In this document: positions 1 to 8,718 of the stretch, one piece after another | Layout of the letters: each line of letters opens with the position of its first letter | Numbering within the stretch: position 1 is the stretch's first letter | Source: Cyclobacteriaceae bacterium | Lineage (GTDB): Bacteria; Bacteroidota; Bacteroidia; Cytophagales; Cyclobacteriaceae | Length of the DNA stretch: 64,000 bases | Assembly (NCBI GenBank): GCA_027533395.1 | Contig: JAPZUF010000009.1 | Location: forward strand, 220,337 to 284,336 | Reading direction: 5' to 3' | Position numbers and translations under genes: made by a program | The notes under the pieces: model-generated | What the model saw: only the letters and a program-made list of their open reading frames with translations | Told to the model about the DNA's origin: nothing | Database searches by the model: none

Positions 1-314
1 CTGCTTTGTAGCGTATCTAAGGCTAAAGAAAATTGACGCAGTTCGTGCGCTTCCAAAAAATTACCTTCTATAGCTGCGCGGTAAAACCAATCTTGCGGGT
101 CGTAAAAATGGTTAGAAGGAAAATCCAGACTTCTTTCAAATAAATCTTTGAACTCTTTTACCAGATTTAACTCTTTGTCAACTTCCTCAAAGGAAGATGA
201 AAATTGCATGGCTTCGGCTAACCGCTGCGAAGCGCCAGAAGAACAAAATTGTATGAGTCTGTTACGAACAAAATCAAATCCTATTTTACTTTCAAAATTA
301 TCCGGATAAACCAT
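1..314 (-). CDS. mutS2: MutS2-family ATPase/endonuclease, N-terminal part (cut by window edge)
   Basis: The reverse strand is open from an ATG at 314 to the window edge, giving about 104 residues. The start (MVYPDNFESKIGFDFVRNRL) and the later FPSNHFYD and IEGNFLEAHELR stretches match the usual N-terminus of Bacteroidota MutS2, a MutS paralogue that acts on branched DNA or stalled ribosomes rather than in mismatch repair. The ATPase and Smr domains would lie to the left of the window. Its start is only a few bases from the stop of the DUF4296 lipoprotein gene, which reads in the same direction, so the two are probably co-transcribed. Assignment is from N-terminal pattern only. Confidence 0.75.
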   Translation of the reverse strand, partial: MVYPDNFESKIGFDFVRNRLIQFCSSGASQRLAEAMQFSSSFEEVDKELNLVKEFKDLFERSLDFPSNHFYDPQDWFYRAAIEGNFLEAHELRQFSLALDTLQS

Positions 315-317
315 GCG

Positions 318-701
318 CTATTTAACCTGAGAATTGAGTTTCTGTTCTTTCAAATTAAGAGAATCAACCACCCGACTGAAAATAATTTCTAATTGCTCGG
401 GCTTGTTCCCATAATAATCGAGTGAAGCATTAAATACAGTATCTGTCATTCCTAATTTTTTAAAGATGATAGGATTTGCTTTTTCAAATATTTTTCTAGC
501 CGAATCTCTGGGTAAGTTCAGGTTGATGATTTTACTTTCTGCAAGGTAAACTTCTATCATAGCTCGCACGATTTCGTCTTCAGTTAAAAGCTTCTCCGGT
601 TTGTTTTCCTGCGAACAAGAGGCGAATGCTGCGAATAAGAGGATTAACAACCACTTACAAAATATTTGTAACCGCGGAGGCATTTTTTCATTGAAATACA
701 T
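318..701 (-). CDS. DUF4296 domain lipoprotein
   Basis: This 127-residue protein has a hydrophobic leader ending in a lipobox (FASC), so it should be exported and lipidated. The mature part (LTEDEIVRAMIEVYLAESK, then a helical segment with YYGNKPEQLEIIF) is the DUF4296 pattern found in many Bacteroidota lipoproteins of unknown function. A second in-frame ATG at 683 would give a more typical 23-residue signal peptide and may be the true start. It lies upstream of mutS2 with only 3 bases between stop and start, and is divergent from the DUF58 gene. Confidence 0.75.
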   Translation of the reverse strand: MYFNEKMPPRLQIFCKWLLILLFAAFASCSQENKPEKLLTEDEIVRAMIEVYLAESKIINLNLPRDSARKIFEKANPIIFKKLGMTDTVFNASLDYYGNKPEQLEIIFSRVVDSLNLKEQKLNSQVK

Positions 702-718
702 TGAAATACTTATTTTTG
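691..718 (+). promoter_or_regulatory. Bacteroidota-type promoter for the DUF58-BatA cluster
   Basis: TATTTTTG at 711-718 fits the Bacteroidota -7 consensus TAnnTTTG, with a TTG at 691-693 near the -33 position. Transcription would begin near 725. That is inside the longest possible reading frame of the DUF58 gene (from 701) and favours the ATG at 764 as its start. Confidence 0.45.
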
Positions 719-763
719 GGGTTAGCTATAACCATTAATGAGCAAATATACGGCCTAAATGAG

Positions 764-1642
764 ATGAAAGCGCTGCTGAAGAAATTAAGGAATTACGAAA
801 TACGCATCAGAAAGGCAATTAATAGCCACATGATGGGTGATTTTCATTCCATTTTTAAGGGCTCAGGTCTTGAATTTGATGATGTTAGACCTTATCAATA
901 TGGAGACGATATTCGCAGCATCGATTGGAATGTTTCCGCCAAAGGCCATGGTTTATTTGTGAAGACATTTAAAGAAGATAAAGAACAAACTGTTTTTTTT
1001 ATTCTCGATGTCAGTGCCTCTCAAAATATTGGCAGTGAAGGAAGAATGAAAGCTGATGTGGGCAAAGAAATTTGTGGCGTGCTTTCCTTAGCAGCTACCA
1101 AAGAGCACAGCCATGTTGGATTAATCTGCTTCTCAGATCAAAACGAATTATACCTTCGACCGTTAAAAGGTTCACTTCAAGCCTACGAAATCATTACTGC
1201 TTTAGCCCGATTGCAACCAGCATCAAAAAAAACAAATCTTAAAAAAGCTGTTTCGTTTGCAGTGAACATCATCAAAAGAAAAAGTGTGATCATTTTGATT
1301 TCAGACTTTATCGATGGAGAAAATTACTACCAAGATTTAAAAGCATTGGCCAAGAGACACGATTTAGTAATGATACAAATCAGCGATAAGCGAGAAACGC
1401 AATTACCTAAGTTGGGTATCATACCCGTGCAAGATAAAGAATCAGGAAAAACACTTTGGGTCAATACTTCTTTTGGAGATTTTAGAGAAAAGGTTTCGCA
1501 TCAAGTGCACACTAAAACAAAAGAATTAGCAGACTTCAGCCGAAAACATCAAATTAATCTTATATCATTAGATACACAAGAAGATTACGTTCCTCAATTG
1601 CTTAAACTTTTCAAAATCAGAAACCGTGCGATGAAAGTGTAG
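764..1642 (+). CDS. DUF58 domain protein of the Bat/MoxR type
   Basis: A soluble protein of 292 residues. It contains the DUF58 signature (GSGLEFDDVRPYQYGDD followed by RSIDWN) and then a von Willebrand A-like fold beginning FFILDVSAS, which keeps the DxSxS metal-site motif. DUF58 proteins normally work with a MoxR AAA+ ATPase and VWA membrane proteins; they are thought to help assemble or protect envelope complexes. No moxR gene adjoins it here: the upstream neighbour is a divergent lipoprotein gene. The start at 764 was chosen because the 21 upstream in-frame codons encode no family sequence and overlap a likely promoter. It is followed after 1 base by a membrane protein gene. Confidence 0.85.
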   Translation: MKALLKKLRNYEIRIRKAINSHMMGDFHSIFKGSGLEFDDVRPYQYGDDIRSIDWNVSAKGHGLFVKTFKEDKEQTVFFILDVSASQNIGSEGRMKADVGKEICGVLSLAATKEHSHVGLICFSDQNELYLRPLKGSLQAYEIITALARLQPASKKTNLKKAVSFAVNIIKRKSVIILISDFIDGENYYQDLKALAKRHDLVMIQISDKRETQLPKLGIIPVQDKESGKTLWVNTSFGDFREKVSHQVHTKTKELADFSRKHQINLISLDTQEDYVPQLLKLFKIRNRAMKV

Positions 1643-1643
1643 T

Positions 1644-2555
1644 ATGAAAACGACTTTGAAAATTATTTTACTTATCATTTTATTTTTCAATTTGGGCAAT
1701 GTATTGGCGCAAGATGTAAAGGTGCACGGTGTTTTTATACAAGATAGTTTAATAGTTGGAGATCAGGTTAATTTTTACCTAAGTGCAAAATATCCGAAAT
1801 CAAAAGTTATCTTCTTTCCTGATTCAACTTGGCAATTGGGAAAATTTGAATTTGTAAAGAAACAATATTTCCCAACACAAACCATTAATGGCATCAGTAC
1901 GGATAGCGCGATTTATACGATAACTTCTTTTGAAATAGATTCGATACAAACGCTTCGCCTTCCGGTATATCAAATCAATACTTTCGATTCTACTTTTTTT
2001 TATAGTGAAACAGATTCTATTTTTTTAACTGAACTTGTTAACACACCTCTGCCAGATACATTGCAGGCACAAAATCTTCCTCTTAAAACAAACACTACTT
2101 ATCAACCTGTTAGTTGGTTGTTAAATTATCCATTCATAACATTTATTGTTTGCCTATTAATTCTGACAGCTGTTTTCATGTGGGTATTCTTTGGAAAGAA
2201 AATTACAAATCGATACACATTGAAAAGACTCAATCGACTGCACGAAGAATTTGTTAAACAATTCATCCAATTAGAAAACGAACTGAAACTGAATTTTTCT
2301 TCAGCAACTGCCGAACTACTCATCACACATTGGAAAAAGTATTTAGAAAACCTAGATAAAAAACCTTACACCAGATTAACGGTAAAAGAATTAAGTTTAA
2401 TTCAATCCAACGAAACGCTGATTCAACACCTTCGCTCTTTCGATGCTGCTGTATACGGGCATAGAACCGAAGTACAAGAAGATACCCATTACCTCAAAGA
2501 ATATGCTGAGTTAACTTTTCAAGAAAAATTGAAAGCCTTCAAAAATGAAAAATAA
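1644..2555 (+). CDS. Membrane protein between DUF58 and BatA (function unknown)
   Basis: A protein of 303 residues with an N-terminal signal peptide (hydrophobic to about residue 22), an extracytoplasmic beta-rich part, one membrane segment near residues 160-185 (ITFIVCLLILTAVFMWVFF) and a charged helical cytoplasmic tail. Proteins with this layout sit between DUF58 and VWA genes in many Bacteroidota and are usually annotated only as hypothetical or BatD-like. Position implies a role with its neighbours, possibly linking cytoplasmic DUF58 to the periplasmic side. Its 3' end overlaps the next gene by 11 bases, suggesting translational coupling. I do not recognise a named family with confidence. 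Confidence 0.6.
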   Translation: MKTTLKIILLIILFFNLGNVLAQDVKVHGVFIQDSLIVGDQVNFYLSAKYPKSKVIFFPDSTWQLGKFEFVKKQYFPTQTINGISTDSAIYTITSFEIDSIQTLRLPVYQINTFDSTFFYSETDSIFLTELVNTPLPDTLQAQNLPLKTNTTYQPVSWLLNYPFITFIVCLLILTAVFMWVFFGKKITNRYTLKRLNRLHEEFVKQFIQLENELKLNFSSATAELLITHWKKYLENLDKKPYTRLTVKELSLIQSNETLIQHLRSFDAAVYGHRTEVQEDTHYLKEYAELTFQEKLKAFKNEK

Positions 2556-3594
2556 CGAACAGCTATACGATTGGTTATCATTAGAGTGGTTTTTTCCTTC
2601 CACCCTATCAGCTTATGATTGGGAGCAACTTTGGATTTTATACTGCGTACCAGGGGTTTTGCTTTTATTTATCATTCGTTGGTTGATTAGGCATCGCTTC
2701 AATCAAAAATTACCTATTGCTTTAGAAAAGAAAGATGTACATACCACACCTTGGGCTTTAGTAAGACTTATTCCGGATTTTGTTTTGATGCTGGTGCTAA
2801 CATTACTTTTGATTGCATTAGCCCGACCTCAAAGAACAAATGAAAAAGTAGAACAGTTTACTGAAGGGATTGATATTATGTTGGCTTTGGATATTTCTCA
2901 ATCCATGCAAATTTCTGATTTCGAACCCAACCGCTTAGAGGTTGCTAAAATTGTTGCTAAAAAATTTATTTCCGGTAGAAAACAAGATAGAATTGGCTTA
3001 GTAGTTTTTTCAGGTGATGCTTTTTCTTTGGCTCCTTTAACTACCGATTATGAATTACTAAATAAATATTTTGAAGAAGTAAATTTTGACATGATTGAAA
3101 ACAAGGGCACAGCCATCGGCAGTGCTTTAGGTGTTGTAATCAATAGAATGGGGGAATCAGAAACCAAATCGAAAGTGGCTATTTTATTAAGCGATGGCGA
3201 TAGTAATGCCGGTAATATCGATCCTATTACTGCGGCTGAATTAGCAGCAGCTTACGGAATAAAAATATATACCATTATAGTTGGAAGAGAAGGCATGGTG
3301 CCCTATGGAAAAGACTTTTTTGGCAGACCGAACATGATTGAAAACACAGTAAATGAAACAACCATGCGGAAAATAGCTGATATTGGTGGAGGCATTTTTT
3401 TTAGGGTGCAAGATGAAGAAGCCTTACAACAAGTTTTTAATCAAATTAATGAATTCGAAAAAGCTGAAATCAAAGAAACACGCTATAAAGATACTTCAGA
3501 CTATTACCAACACTATTTAAGATGGGCCATTGTACTACTTTTGATTTGGCTCGCCTTGAAATCTTCTTTCATGAGTAATATTTTACAAGATTAA
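2545..3594 (+). CDS. batA: VWA domain membrane protein BatA
   Basis: A protein of 349 residues with two N-terminal membrane segments (about 33-50 and 75-95, ending at the family-typical ALARPQ), a von Willebrand A domain with a complete MIDAS start (LALDISQSMQ) and later TxxD/LSDGDSNAG elements, and a C-terminal membrane helix near 325-345. This is the BatA (aerotolerance-type) architecture. The usual following genes batB, batC and batD are not present: the next gene is on the opposite strand and overlaps its stop by 4 bases. The cluster is therefore a short version of the Bat operon. Confidence 0.85.
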   Translation: MKNNEQLYDWLSLEWFFPSTLSAYDWEQLWILYCVPGVLLLFIIRWLIRHRFNQKLPIALEKKDVHTTPWALVRLIPDFVLMLVLTLLLIALARPQRTNEKVEQFTEGIDIMLALDISQSMQISDFEPNRLEVAKIVAKKFISGRKQDRIGLVVFSGDAFSLAPLTTDYELLNKYFEEVNFDMIENKGTAIGSALGVVINRMGESETKSKVAILLSDGDSNAGNIDPITAAELAAAYGIKIYTIIVGREGMVPYGKDFFGRPNMIENTVNETTMRKIADIGGGIFFRVQDEEALQQVFNQINEFEKAEIKETRYKDTSDYYQHYLRWAIVLLLIWLALKSSFMSNILQD

Positions 3595-4223
3595 TGCGCT
3601 TGCAAAACATCTGCATAGATAACCAAACGCAGACCAAAAAAAATTAAAACAATTCCTAGAATAATATTCAAACGTTGAATGGCTTTTGCCGTAATTAAAA
3701 TCCTAAGTTGATCAGCAAGCTTAGCTTTAATCAAATCGGTAATAAAAACTGTGCAAACAATAGCTGTAAAATATACAAAGGCTTGCCAAGGTTGTGTATA
3801 ACCAAATTCTGTAGATGCAAAACCTACAGTTCCAATCCAAAACAACAAAACCATTGGGCTTAATCCATTGATAAGAAATCCTTTAGCTGCCAATCGAAAA
3901 GGACTACGTACCTTTATATGTTCTGGATGAAAATTTAACAAGTTTCTGCTTTTAATAAACAAGTAGTAACAACCAAATAAGATTAAAATGCCTCCACCAA
4001 AATAAGCTAGTCTTTCTTTAGCAATTGGGTTTTCAAAAAATTGGTAGAGGCCTAAATAAGAAATTAAGATGTAAACAGTATCGCTTAAAGAAACACCTAA
4101 TGCCACCCACGCACCAGAACGAAAGCCACGTTCCATGCTAGTTTGGATAATGGTAAAAAATACTGGCCCAATTAACAAAGCCAGTACAACACCAGAAACA
4201 ATGCCATTAAGTACGATCTGCAT
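3591..4223 (-). CDS. LysE/RhtB-family translocator
   Basis: A protein of 210 residues with about six hydrophobic segments and the LysE family start (GIVSGVVLALLIGPVFFTII, where the GP pair is typical). These inner-membrane carriers export amino acids or related metabolites; the substrate cannot be told from sequence. The 5' end overlaps the 3' end of the GH3 gene by 17 bases, so the two are likely co-transcribed. The 3' end overlaps batA convergently. Confidence 0.8.
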   Translation of the reverse strand: MQIVLNGIVSGVVLALLIGPVFFTIIQTSMERGFRSGAWVALGVSLSDTVYILISYLGLYQFFENPIAKERLAYFGGGILILFGCYYLFIKSRNLLNFHPEHIKVRSPFRLAAKGFLINGLSPMVLLFWIGTVGFASTEFGYTQPWQAFVYFTAIVCTVFITDLIKAKLADQLRILITAKAIQRLNIILGIVLIFFGLRLVIYADVLQAH

Positions 4224-5763
4224 TCAGAATAGGTTGGATAAATGTTTTCCAATCTTCCAATTGTGTGTTCTTTAATACACGTGGGAATTTATTTTGTCCG
4301 CCCACCTTGCCTTTTGACTCCATCCAATTGTAAAATGCTTTAACGGGCAACACATCTACCATTACTTCTTTTAAAGCTGCACTTCTTTCCACTGCATAAT
4401 CATCGTTCAGCTCTTTTAGTTTAGCATCTATTTTATCTTTCACTTCTTTAGCGCTCACTTTGCTATCGGTACCAATAAACCAATGATGTGCGAATAAACT
4501 TTCGTAAGGAATCCCTGCCACTGTAAACTCAGGTATCGCGATGTTCATTTCATCAGCAACCATTTCAATTGCCTTATTCATATTATCAACCGACAAATGT
4601 TCACCACACAAACTCAAGAAATGTTTGGTTCTTCCTGTAATCACAATTTCGGCATCATCCTTCGATACAAATTTAATAGTGTCGCCAATTAAGTATCTCC
4701 AGGCGCCAGAGCAAGTGGAAAGTAAAATCGCGTATTCTTTACCTTCTTCAACCTGGTCGATCATAAAGGATTCTGCATCGGGTAATACATCTCCGTTTGC
4801 GTCAAAGTTTTTACTTTCGAAAGGAACAAACTCATAAAAGATTCCATTGTTCAAAACCAGTCGCATAGATCTTCTATTTGGCAAAGCCTGAAAGGCAATA
4901 AAGCCTTCCGAAGCCAAATAAGTTTCTATATAAAAAATGGGTTTACCTAAAAGTTTTTCAAAACCTTTTCTGTATGGATCAAAAGAAACACCACCATGAA
5001 CATATACCTGAAGGTTAGGCCAGACTTCATGAATGTTTTTTACTTTATGCTTTTCAATTACTTTTTCCATTAAGATTTGCAACCATGCAGGCACTCCTAC
5101 AATAATTCCAATATCCCAATCAGGAGCTTTTGTGGCAATTTCATTTAGTTTAGCATCCCAATTTCTGTTTTTTGCAATTTTTTTTCCAGGCTTATAAAAA
5201 TGTTGAAACCAAAATGGCAATCGCGCGGCTTGTATCCCACTTAAGTCGCCTTCGAAATAGCTTCCTTTTTTGTTAAGATGCGTTGAACCCCCTAACATTA
5301 AGATACCTGAGGTAAAAACATCTGGTGGTAAATCATATTTAGATAATGTAAGAATTTGACGAACACTGGTTTTTTGTATGGCTTTCGTCATGTCCTTAGT
5401 AACGGGGATATACTTAGACGAAGCCTCTGAGGTGCCTGAACTCAAAGCAAAATATTTTACTCTGCCTGGCCAAGTAACATTTTTAACACCACGCAAGGCA
5501 AGCTTCCACCAATCTGCATACATTTTATTGTAAGTGTGCAGAGGGACTGATTGTTTGAATTGTTGGTAGAAGTCGCTTCCACCTTTTCTAAAACTCTTTA
5601 AAATGCCTGGAAAGTTATAATACTTTCCAAATTCAGTGTTGCTGGCCGTTATTAACAATTCTTTCAGTTCTTTCTTTTGCAAATCTGCCGGTGAAGTGTA
5701 CTCTTCTTCCAACATCTCTCGTAACCTGATTCCTTTTTTTAATAATGTGCCGAGTATCGCCAT
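4207..5763 (-). CDS. GH3-family acyl-adenylate/amidosynthetase-like protein
   Basis: About 518 residues, matching the GH3 (auxin-responsive promoter) family of adenylate-forming enzymes. Visible signs include the phosphate-binding loop FALSSGTSEASSKYIPVT, the YLASEG motif, the hinge-like RYLIGD and the C-terminal ITGRTKHFLSLCGEHLS. Bacterial GH3 proteins probably join carboxylic acids to amines, but substrates are unknown. The start at 5763 (MAILGTLLKKG) is preferred because 23 further upstream codons are not family-like and would run into the divergent yggS promoter region. It is followed by the overlapping LysE gene, so export of a conjugate is a possible but unproven link. Confidence 0.85.
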   Translation of the reverse strand: MAILGTLLKKGIRLREMLEEEYTSPADLQKKELKELLITASNTEFGKYYNFPGILKSFRKGGSDFYQQFKQSVPLHTYNKMYADWWKLALRGVKNVTWPGRVKYFALSSGTSEASSKYIPVTKDMTKAIQKTSVRQILTLSKYDLPPDVFTSGILMLGGSTHLNKKGSYFEGDLSGIQAARLPFWFQHFYKPGKKIAKNRNWDAKLNEIATKAPDWDIGIIVGVPAWLQILMEKVIEKHKVKNIHEVWPNLQVYVHGGVSFDPYRKGFEKLLGKPIFYIETYLASEGFIAFQALPNRRSMRLVLNNGIFYEFVPFESKNFDANGDVLPDAESFMIDQVEEGKEYAILLSTCSGAWRYLIGDTIKFVSKDDAEIVITGRTKHFLSLCGEHLSVDNMNKAIEMVADEMNIAIPEFTVAGIPYESLFAHHWFIGTDSKVSAKEVKDKIDAKLKELNDDYAVERSAALKEVMVDVLPVKAFYNWMESKGKVGGQNKFPRVLKNTQLEDWKTFIQPILNADRT

Positions 5764-5807
5764 CTTTCTATCGATTTTACCTTGTAATTTTGAGCCGTTA
5801 AAAATAC

Positions 5808-6482
5808 ATGATTCTGAAAGAAAAACTAGCAAGAATTACTCAGGACTTGCCTGCTACCTGCAAGTTAATTGCGGTGAGCAAAACGCATCCTGTTGAAGCC
5901 ATTGTAGAAGCTTACCAAGCCGGACAAAGAATTTTCGGAGAAAACAAGGTACAGGAGTTGGTTCCTAAATATGAAAAACTTCCAAAGGATATTCAATGGC
6001 ATTTAATTGGCCATTTGCAAAGTAACAAGGTAAAGTATATCGCTCCGTTTATTATCCTGATTCATTCGGTAGATAGTTTCAAGTTGTTAGAAGAAATTAA
6101 CAAACAAGCCAAGAAACACAATCGAATTATTCACTGTTTGTTGCAAATACATATTGCAGCGGAAGAAACTAAGTTTGGATTAAATGAAACTGAATTATTT
6201 CAATTGATTGAACAGACCGGGAAATCTGATTTTACAAATGTAAAGATTGTTGGCTTGATGGGCATGGCTACTCTAACAGATGAGGTTGAAAAAATAAAAC
6301 AAGAGTTTGCAGGGTTAAAAAGACTGTTCGAAACCTTAAAGTCTAAAGCATTACCTCCTCAATTTGAAATGAAAGAACTTTCGATGGGTATGAGCAGCGA
6401 TTACCAAATTGCTATACAAGAAGGAAGCACTTTTGTGCGTGTGGGTTCCGCTATTTTCGGACAAAGAAATTACACGATATGA
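5808..6482 (+). CDS. YggS/PROSC-family pyridoxal phosphate homeostasis protein
   Basis: 224 residues, the normal length for the single-domain alanine-racemase-like PLP-binding protein. The PLP lysine lies in CKLIAVSKTHP; the family motifs FGENKVQEL, WHLIGHLQSNK and LSMGMSSDYQIAI are all present, as is the C-terminal VRVGSAIFG. It buffers pyridoxal 5'-phosphate rather than catalysing a known reaction. A TAATTTTG element at 5785-5792 fits a -7 promoter box 15 bases before the start. Its stop overlaps the DUF423 gene by 4 bases, so the two form an operon. Confidence 0.93.
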   Translation: MILKEKLARITQDLPATCKLIAVSKTHPVEAIVEAYQAGQRIFGENKVQELVPKYEKLPKDIQWHLIGHLQSNKVKYIAPFIILIHSVDSFKLLEEINKQAKKHNRIIHCLLQIHIAAEETKFGLNETELFQLIEQTGKSDFTNVKIVGLMGMATLTDEVEKIKQEFAGLKRLFETLKSKALPPQFEMKELSMGMSSDYQIAIQEGSTFVRVGSAIFGQRNYTI

Positions 6483-6847
6483 AAAAAACACTTTTACTGG
6501 CGGCTGTATTAGGTTTTACTGCTGTTGCCATTGGTGCCTTTGGCGCACACGCTTTAAAAAACTTACTGGAAAGTAACGGTCGAACCCTAACGTTTGAGTT
6601 AGCCAACCGCTATCATTTTTTTCATGCTTTAGCTTTATTGTCCATTAGTTTCCAAAAGGAAATTTCAGCACACTGGACAAGTTTATTATGGTTGTTGGGC
6701 ATCATTCTTTTTTCAGGCAGTTTATATGTGCTGGCCATATTTAATCTTACAACCATTGCTTGGTTAACACCCATTGGAGGAGTTTTTCTTTTAGCTGGTT
6801 GGTTCAGTTTAATTTGGAAAGCCATCAAATTAAAAAAGCCTGTTTAA
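6479..6847 (+). CDS. DUF423 (YgdD-like) small membrane protein
   Basis: 122 residues with four hydrophobic segments. The N-terminus with AIGAFGAHALKN is the hallmark of DUF423 inner-membrane proteins, whose function is unknown. It is translationally coupled to yggS through an ATGA overlap. The stop codon sits inside a perfect terminator hairpin shared with the convergent DUF1573 gene. Confidence 0.88.
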   Translation: MKKTLLLAAVLGFTAVAIGAFGAHALKNLLESNGRTLTFELANRYHFFHALALLSISFQKEISAHWTSLLWLLGIILFSGSLYVLAIFNLTTIAWLTPIGGVFLLAGWFSLIWKAIKLKKPV

Positions 6848-6856
6848 CAGGCTTTT
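6834..6856. terminator. Bidirectional intrinsic terminator
   Basis: AAAAGCCTGTT and its exact complement are separated by one base, with A and T tracts on the two sides, so it can stop transcription in both directions. It lies between the convergent DUF423 and DUF1573 genes and includes the DUF423 stop codon. Confidence 0.85.
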
Positions 6857-6882
6857 CTTCTATTATCATTTTTTGAAATCAT

Positions 6883-7284
6883 CTACTGAGGTTTCCTCTC
6901 TAATACTTCTGTTGTAAAAGTGATTTTAGCATCATTAACCGCGTTTGAAATAATGGTAATAGGTTTGTTTTGCATGCCCATTTTACCAGTGCTGTTAAAG
7001 GCCACCGTTAATTCACCTTTGCCTCCGGGCATAACCGGATCTTTCGGCCAACCTTTAGGGGTTGTACAACCACAACTTACCTGAACATTAGTAATGATTA
7101 AAGGCTCGTTACCAGTATTAGTAAATCGAAAAGTATGTTCCACAACATCGCCTTGAGTGATTTTACCAAAATCATGAGAAGCCTTTTCCCAAGTTATTAC
7201 CGGACCAGTTTGCTTAGCCACAGTTTGCGCTAAAGCAACTGAACCCATCAAAACAAAAGCAATCAAATACAAAAACTTATTCAT
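6883..7284 (-). CDS. DUF1573 domain secreted protein
   Basis: 133 residues: a Sec signal peptide (cleavage after VALAQ likely) and one DUF1573 Ig-like domain with the typical HDFGKITQGDVVEHTFRF start and VSCGCTTP motif. Such proteins are periplasmic or outer-membrane-associated in Bacteroidota; function unknown. A TAAATTTG box on the reverse strand (7308-7301) lies at a suitable distance before the start and is a likely -7 element. It ends at the shared bidirectional terminator. Confidence 0.88.
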   Translation of the reverse strand: MNKFLYLIAFVLMGSVALAQTVAKQTGPVITWEKASHDFGKITQGDVVEHTFRFTNTGNEPLIITNVQVSCGCTTPKGWPKDPVMPGGKGELTVAFNSTGKMGMQNKPITIISNAVNDAKITFTTEVLERKPQ

Positions 7285-7384
7285 AGCGTTGAATTTTAGA
7301 CAAATTTATGATTAACAATCAACTATTTTGCCACAATAACGAATTTTAACACAAAAGCAGGCGCAAAAGACAAAAAAACTTTGA

Positions 7385-7840
7385 ATGGAAGCTGAAATCA
7401 TCCAAAAATATGGGAATAAAGTTAGAGTAAGGGTTTGTGGCTTGTGTTGGCACCAATCCAGATTGCTAATGGTAAACCATAAAGGTTTAAGAGAAGGTGA
7501 TTTTTGGGCACCCCCAGGCGGTGGACTTGAGTTTGGCGAAACTTTGGAGCAAGTACTAATAAGAGAATTTAAAGAAGAAACAGGTTTAAATGTAACTATC
7601 GGTCAATTTCTATTTATTCACGAACACATTCAAAAACCACTTCACGCCATTGAGATATTTTATCAGGTAACTCTATTGAGTGGCGAATTGAACATCGGAA
7701 AGGACCCCGAAACAGAAACAAAAGTAATAAGCGATGTAAGGTGGATGGATATAGAAGAAATTGAAAAAATAGCACCAGTTGAGAAGCATCGGTTCTTTTC
7801 AACATCAAAACTTTCCTTTGATTGGAGAAAAATAGGCTGA
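7385..7840 (+). CDS. NUDIX hydrolase
   Basis: 151 residues with a complete Nudix box (GGGLEFGETLEQVLIREF followed by KEETGL), including the REx2EE metal-binding core. Nudix enzymes hydrolyse nucleoside diphosphates linked to another group; the substrate is not evident. N-terminal VRVCGLCWHQSRLLMVNHKG is typical of the MutT/ADP-ribose-like branch. It appears monocistronic. Confidence 0.85.
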   Translation: MEAEIIQKYGNKVRVRVCGLCWHQSRLLMVNHKGLREGDFWAPPGGGLEFGETLEQVLIREFKEETGLNVTIGQFLFIHEHIQKPLHAIEIFYQVTLLSGELNIGKDPETETKVISDVRWMDIEEIEKIAPVEKHRFFSTSKLSFDWRKIG

Positions 7841-7903
7841 TACAGCCAATTATTGTAATTTAAACGCGAAAATTCCTATACTTGTAGCTTAAATTGTTTA
7901 CCA

Positions 7904-8716
7904 ATGAACCTTACCAAAATTGTTTCATTCATCCTATTATTACTTAGCTTATCGCTGGCCTATTATTTATATAATTCTATCGACTCGACAATAGAAGAAA
8001 GAAAAGCCATTGCTGCCACAGAGGCAATCATCATTGATAAGTTATCCATCATCCGCGAAGCTGAAAAAGTTTATTTAGAACAACATGGTAAATACACCAG
8101 CAGCTGGGATACCTTGACCAACTTTATTGAAAACGGAATTGTACCGATAATTGTAAAACGTGATAGTATCATACCTCTCGGTTATGGTCAAGAAAAAGTA
8201 ATTCAATTGGTTGACACTATTGGTAAAGTATCTGCAAAAGAGAAAATTTTCAATAAAATCTATAATATCACGGCTGCAGATAATGGAAATCTTATTGAAA
8301 TCTCAGTAAAGCCGGGCGACAAAGTTGTAAAAGGCGCTAAGTCTTACAAACTAAAAAGAGAAGGTAATGATAAGGTTGATGAATTTTCATTCCTTGAGCC
8401 AGGAACTGTTAACCAAGTAGCCAGAATTGAACCAGGCACAAAAATCAGCAAAGGTCAATTACTAGTATCTTTCACAAAGATTCAGTTTAATGATAAGATT
8501 GATATTAAAACACTCGGTCAATTACCAAACTCTGATAAAACCTTCGACATTTTTACAGATGTGATTAACCGAAATGGTATTAAAGTCTCTGTTATCGAAG
8601 TTAAAGATCCTAACCCTATCAATCCGGAAAGAAGAGAAAGCAACGAAGCTAAAAACAGAAAGCCACTTCGATTTGGTTCTCGTTCAGATGTTAGTACAGC
8701 AGGTAACTGGGAATAA
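7904..8716 (+). CDS. Conserved Bacteroidota membrane-anchored protein, unknown function
   Basis: 270 residues with one N-terminal membrane helix (about 5-25) followed by a predicted soluble extracytoplasmic part. The segment AEKVYLEQHGKYTSSWDTLTNFI resembles the short helix-plus-pilin-like region (growing peptide, then Y..S/W) of Bacteroidota proteins always found upstream of DUF3822 and coaD. No catalytic motif is seen. A candidate promoter (TTG at 7853-7855, TATACTTG at 7877-7884) precedes it. The next gene starts two bases after its stop, so it heads a three-gene operon. Confidence 0.55.
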   Translation: MNLTKIVSFILLLLSLSLAYYLYNSIDSTIEERKAIAATEAIIIDKLSIIREAEKVYLEQHGKYTSSWDTLTNFIENGIVPIIVKRDSIIPLGYGQEKVIQLVDTIGKVSAKEKIFNKIYNITAADNGNLIEISVKPGDKVVKGAKSYKLKREGNDKVDEFSFLEPGTVNQVARIEPGTKISKGQLLVSFTKIQFNDKIDIKTLGQLPNSDKTFDIFTDVINRNGIKVSVIEVKDPNPINPERRESNEAKNRKPLRFGSRSDVSTAGNWE

Positions 8717-8718
8717 TT

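Noticed and set aside
701..763. Longer start of the DUF58 protein
   Set aside because: The extra 21 residues are not family-like and the region holds a likely promoter for the gene.
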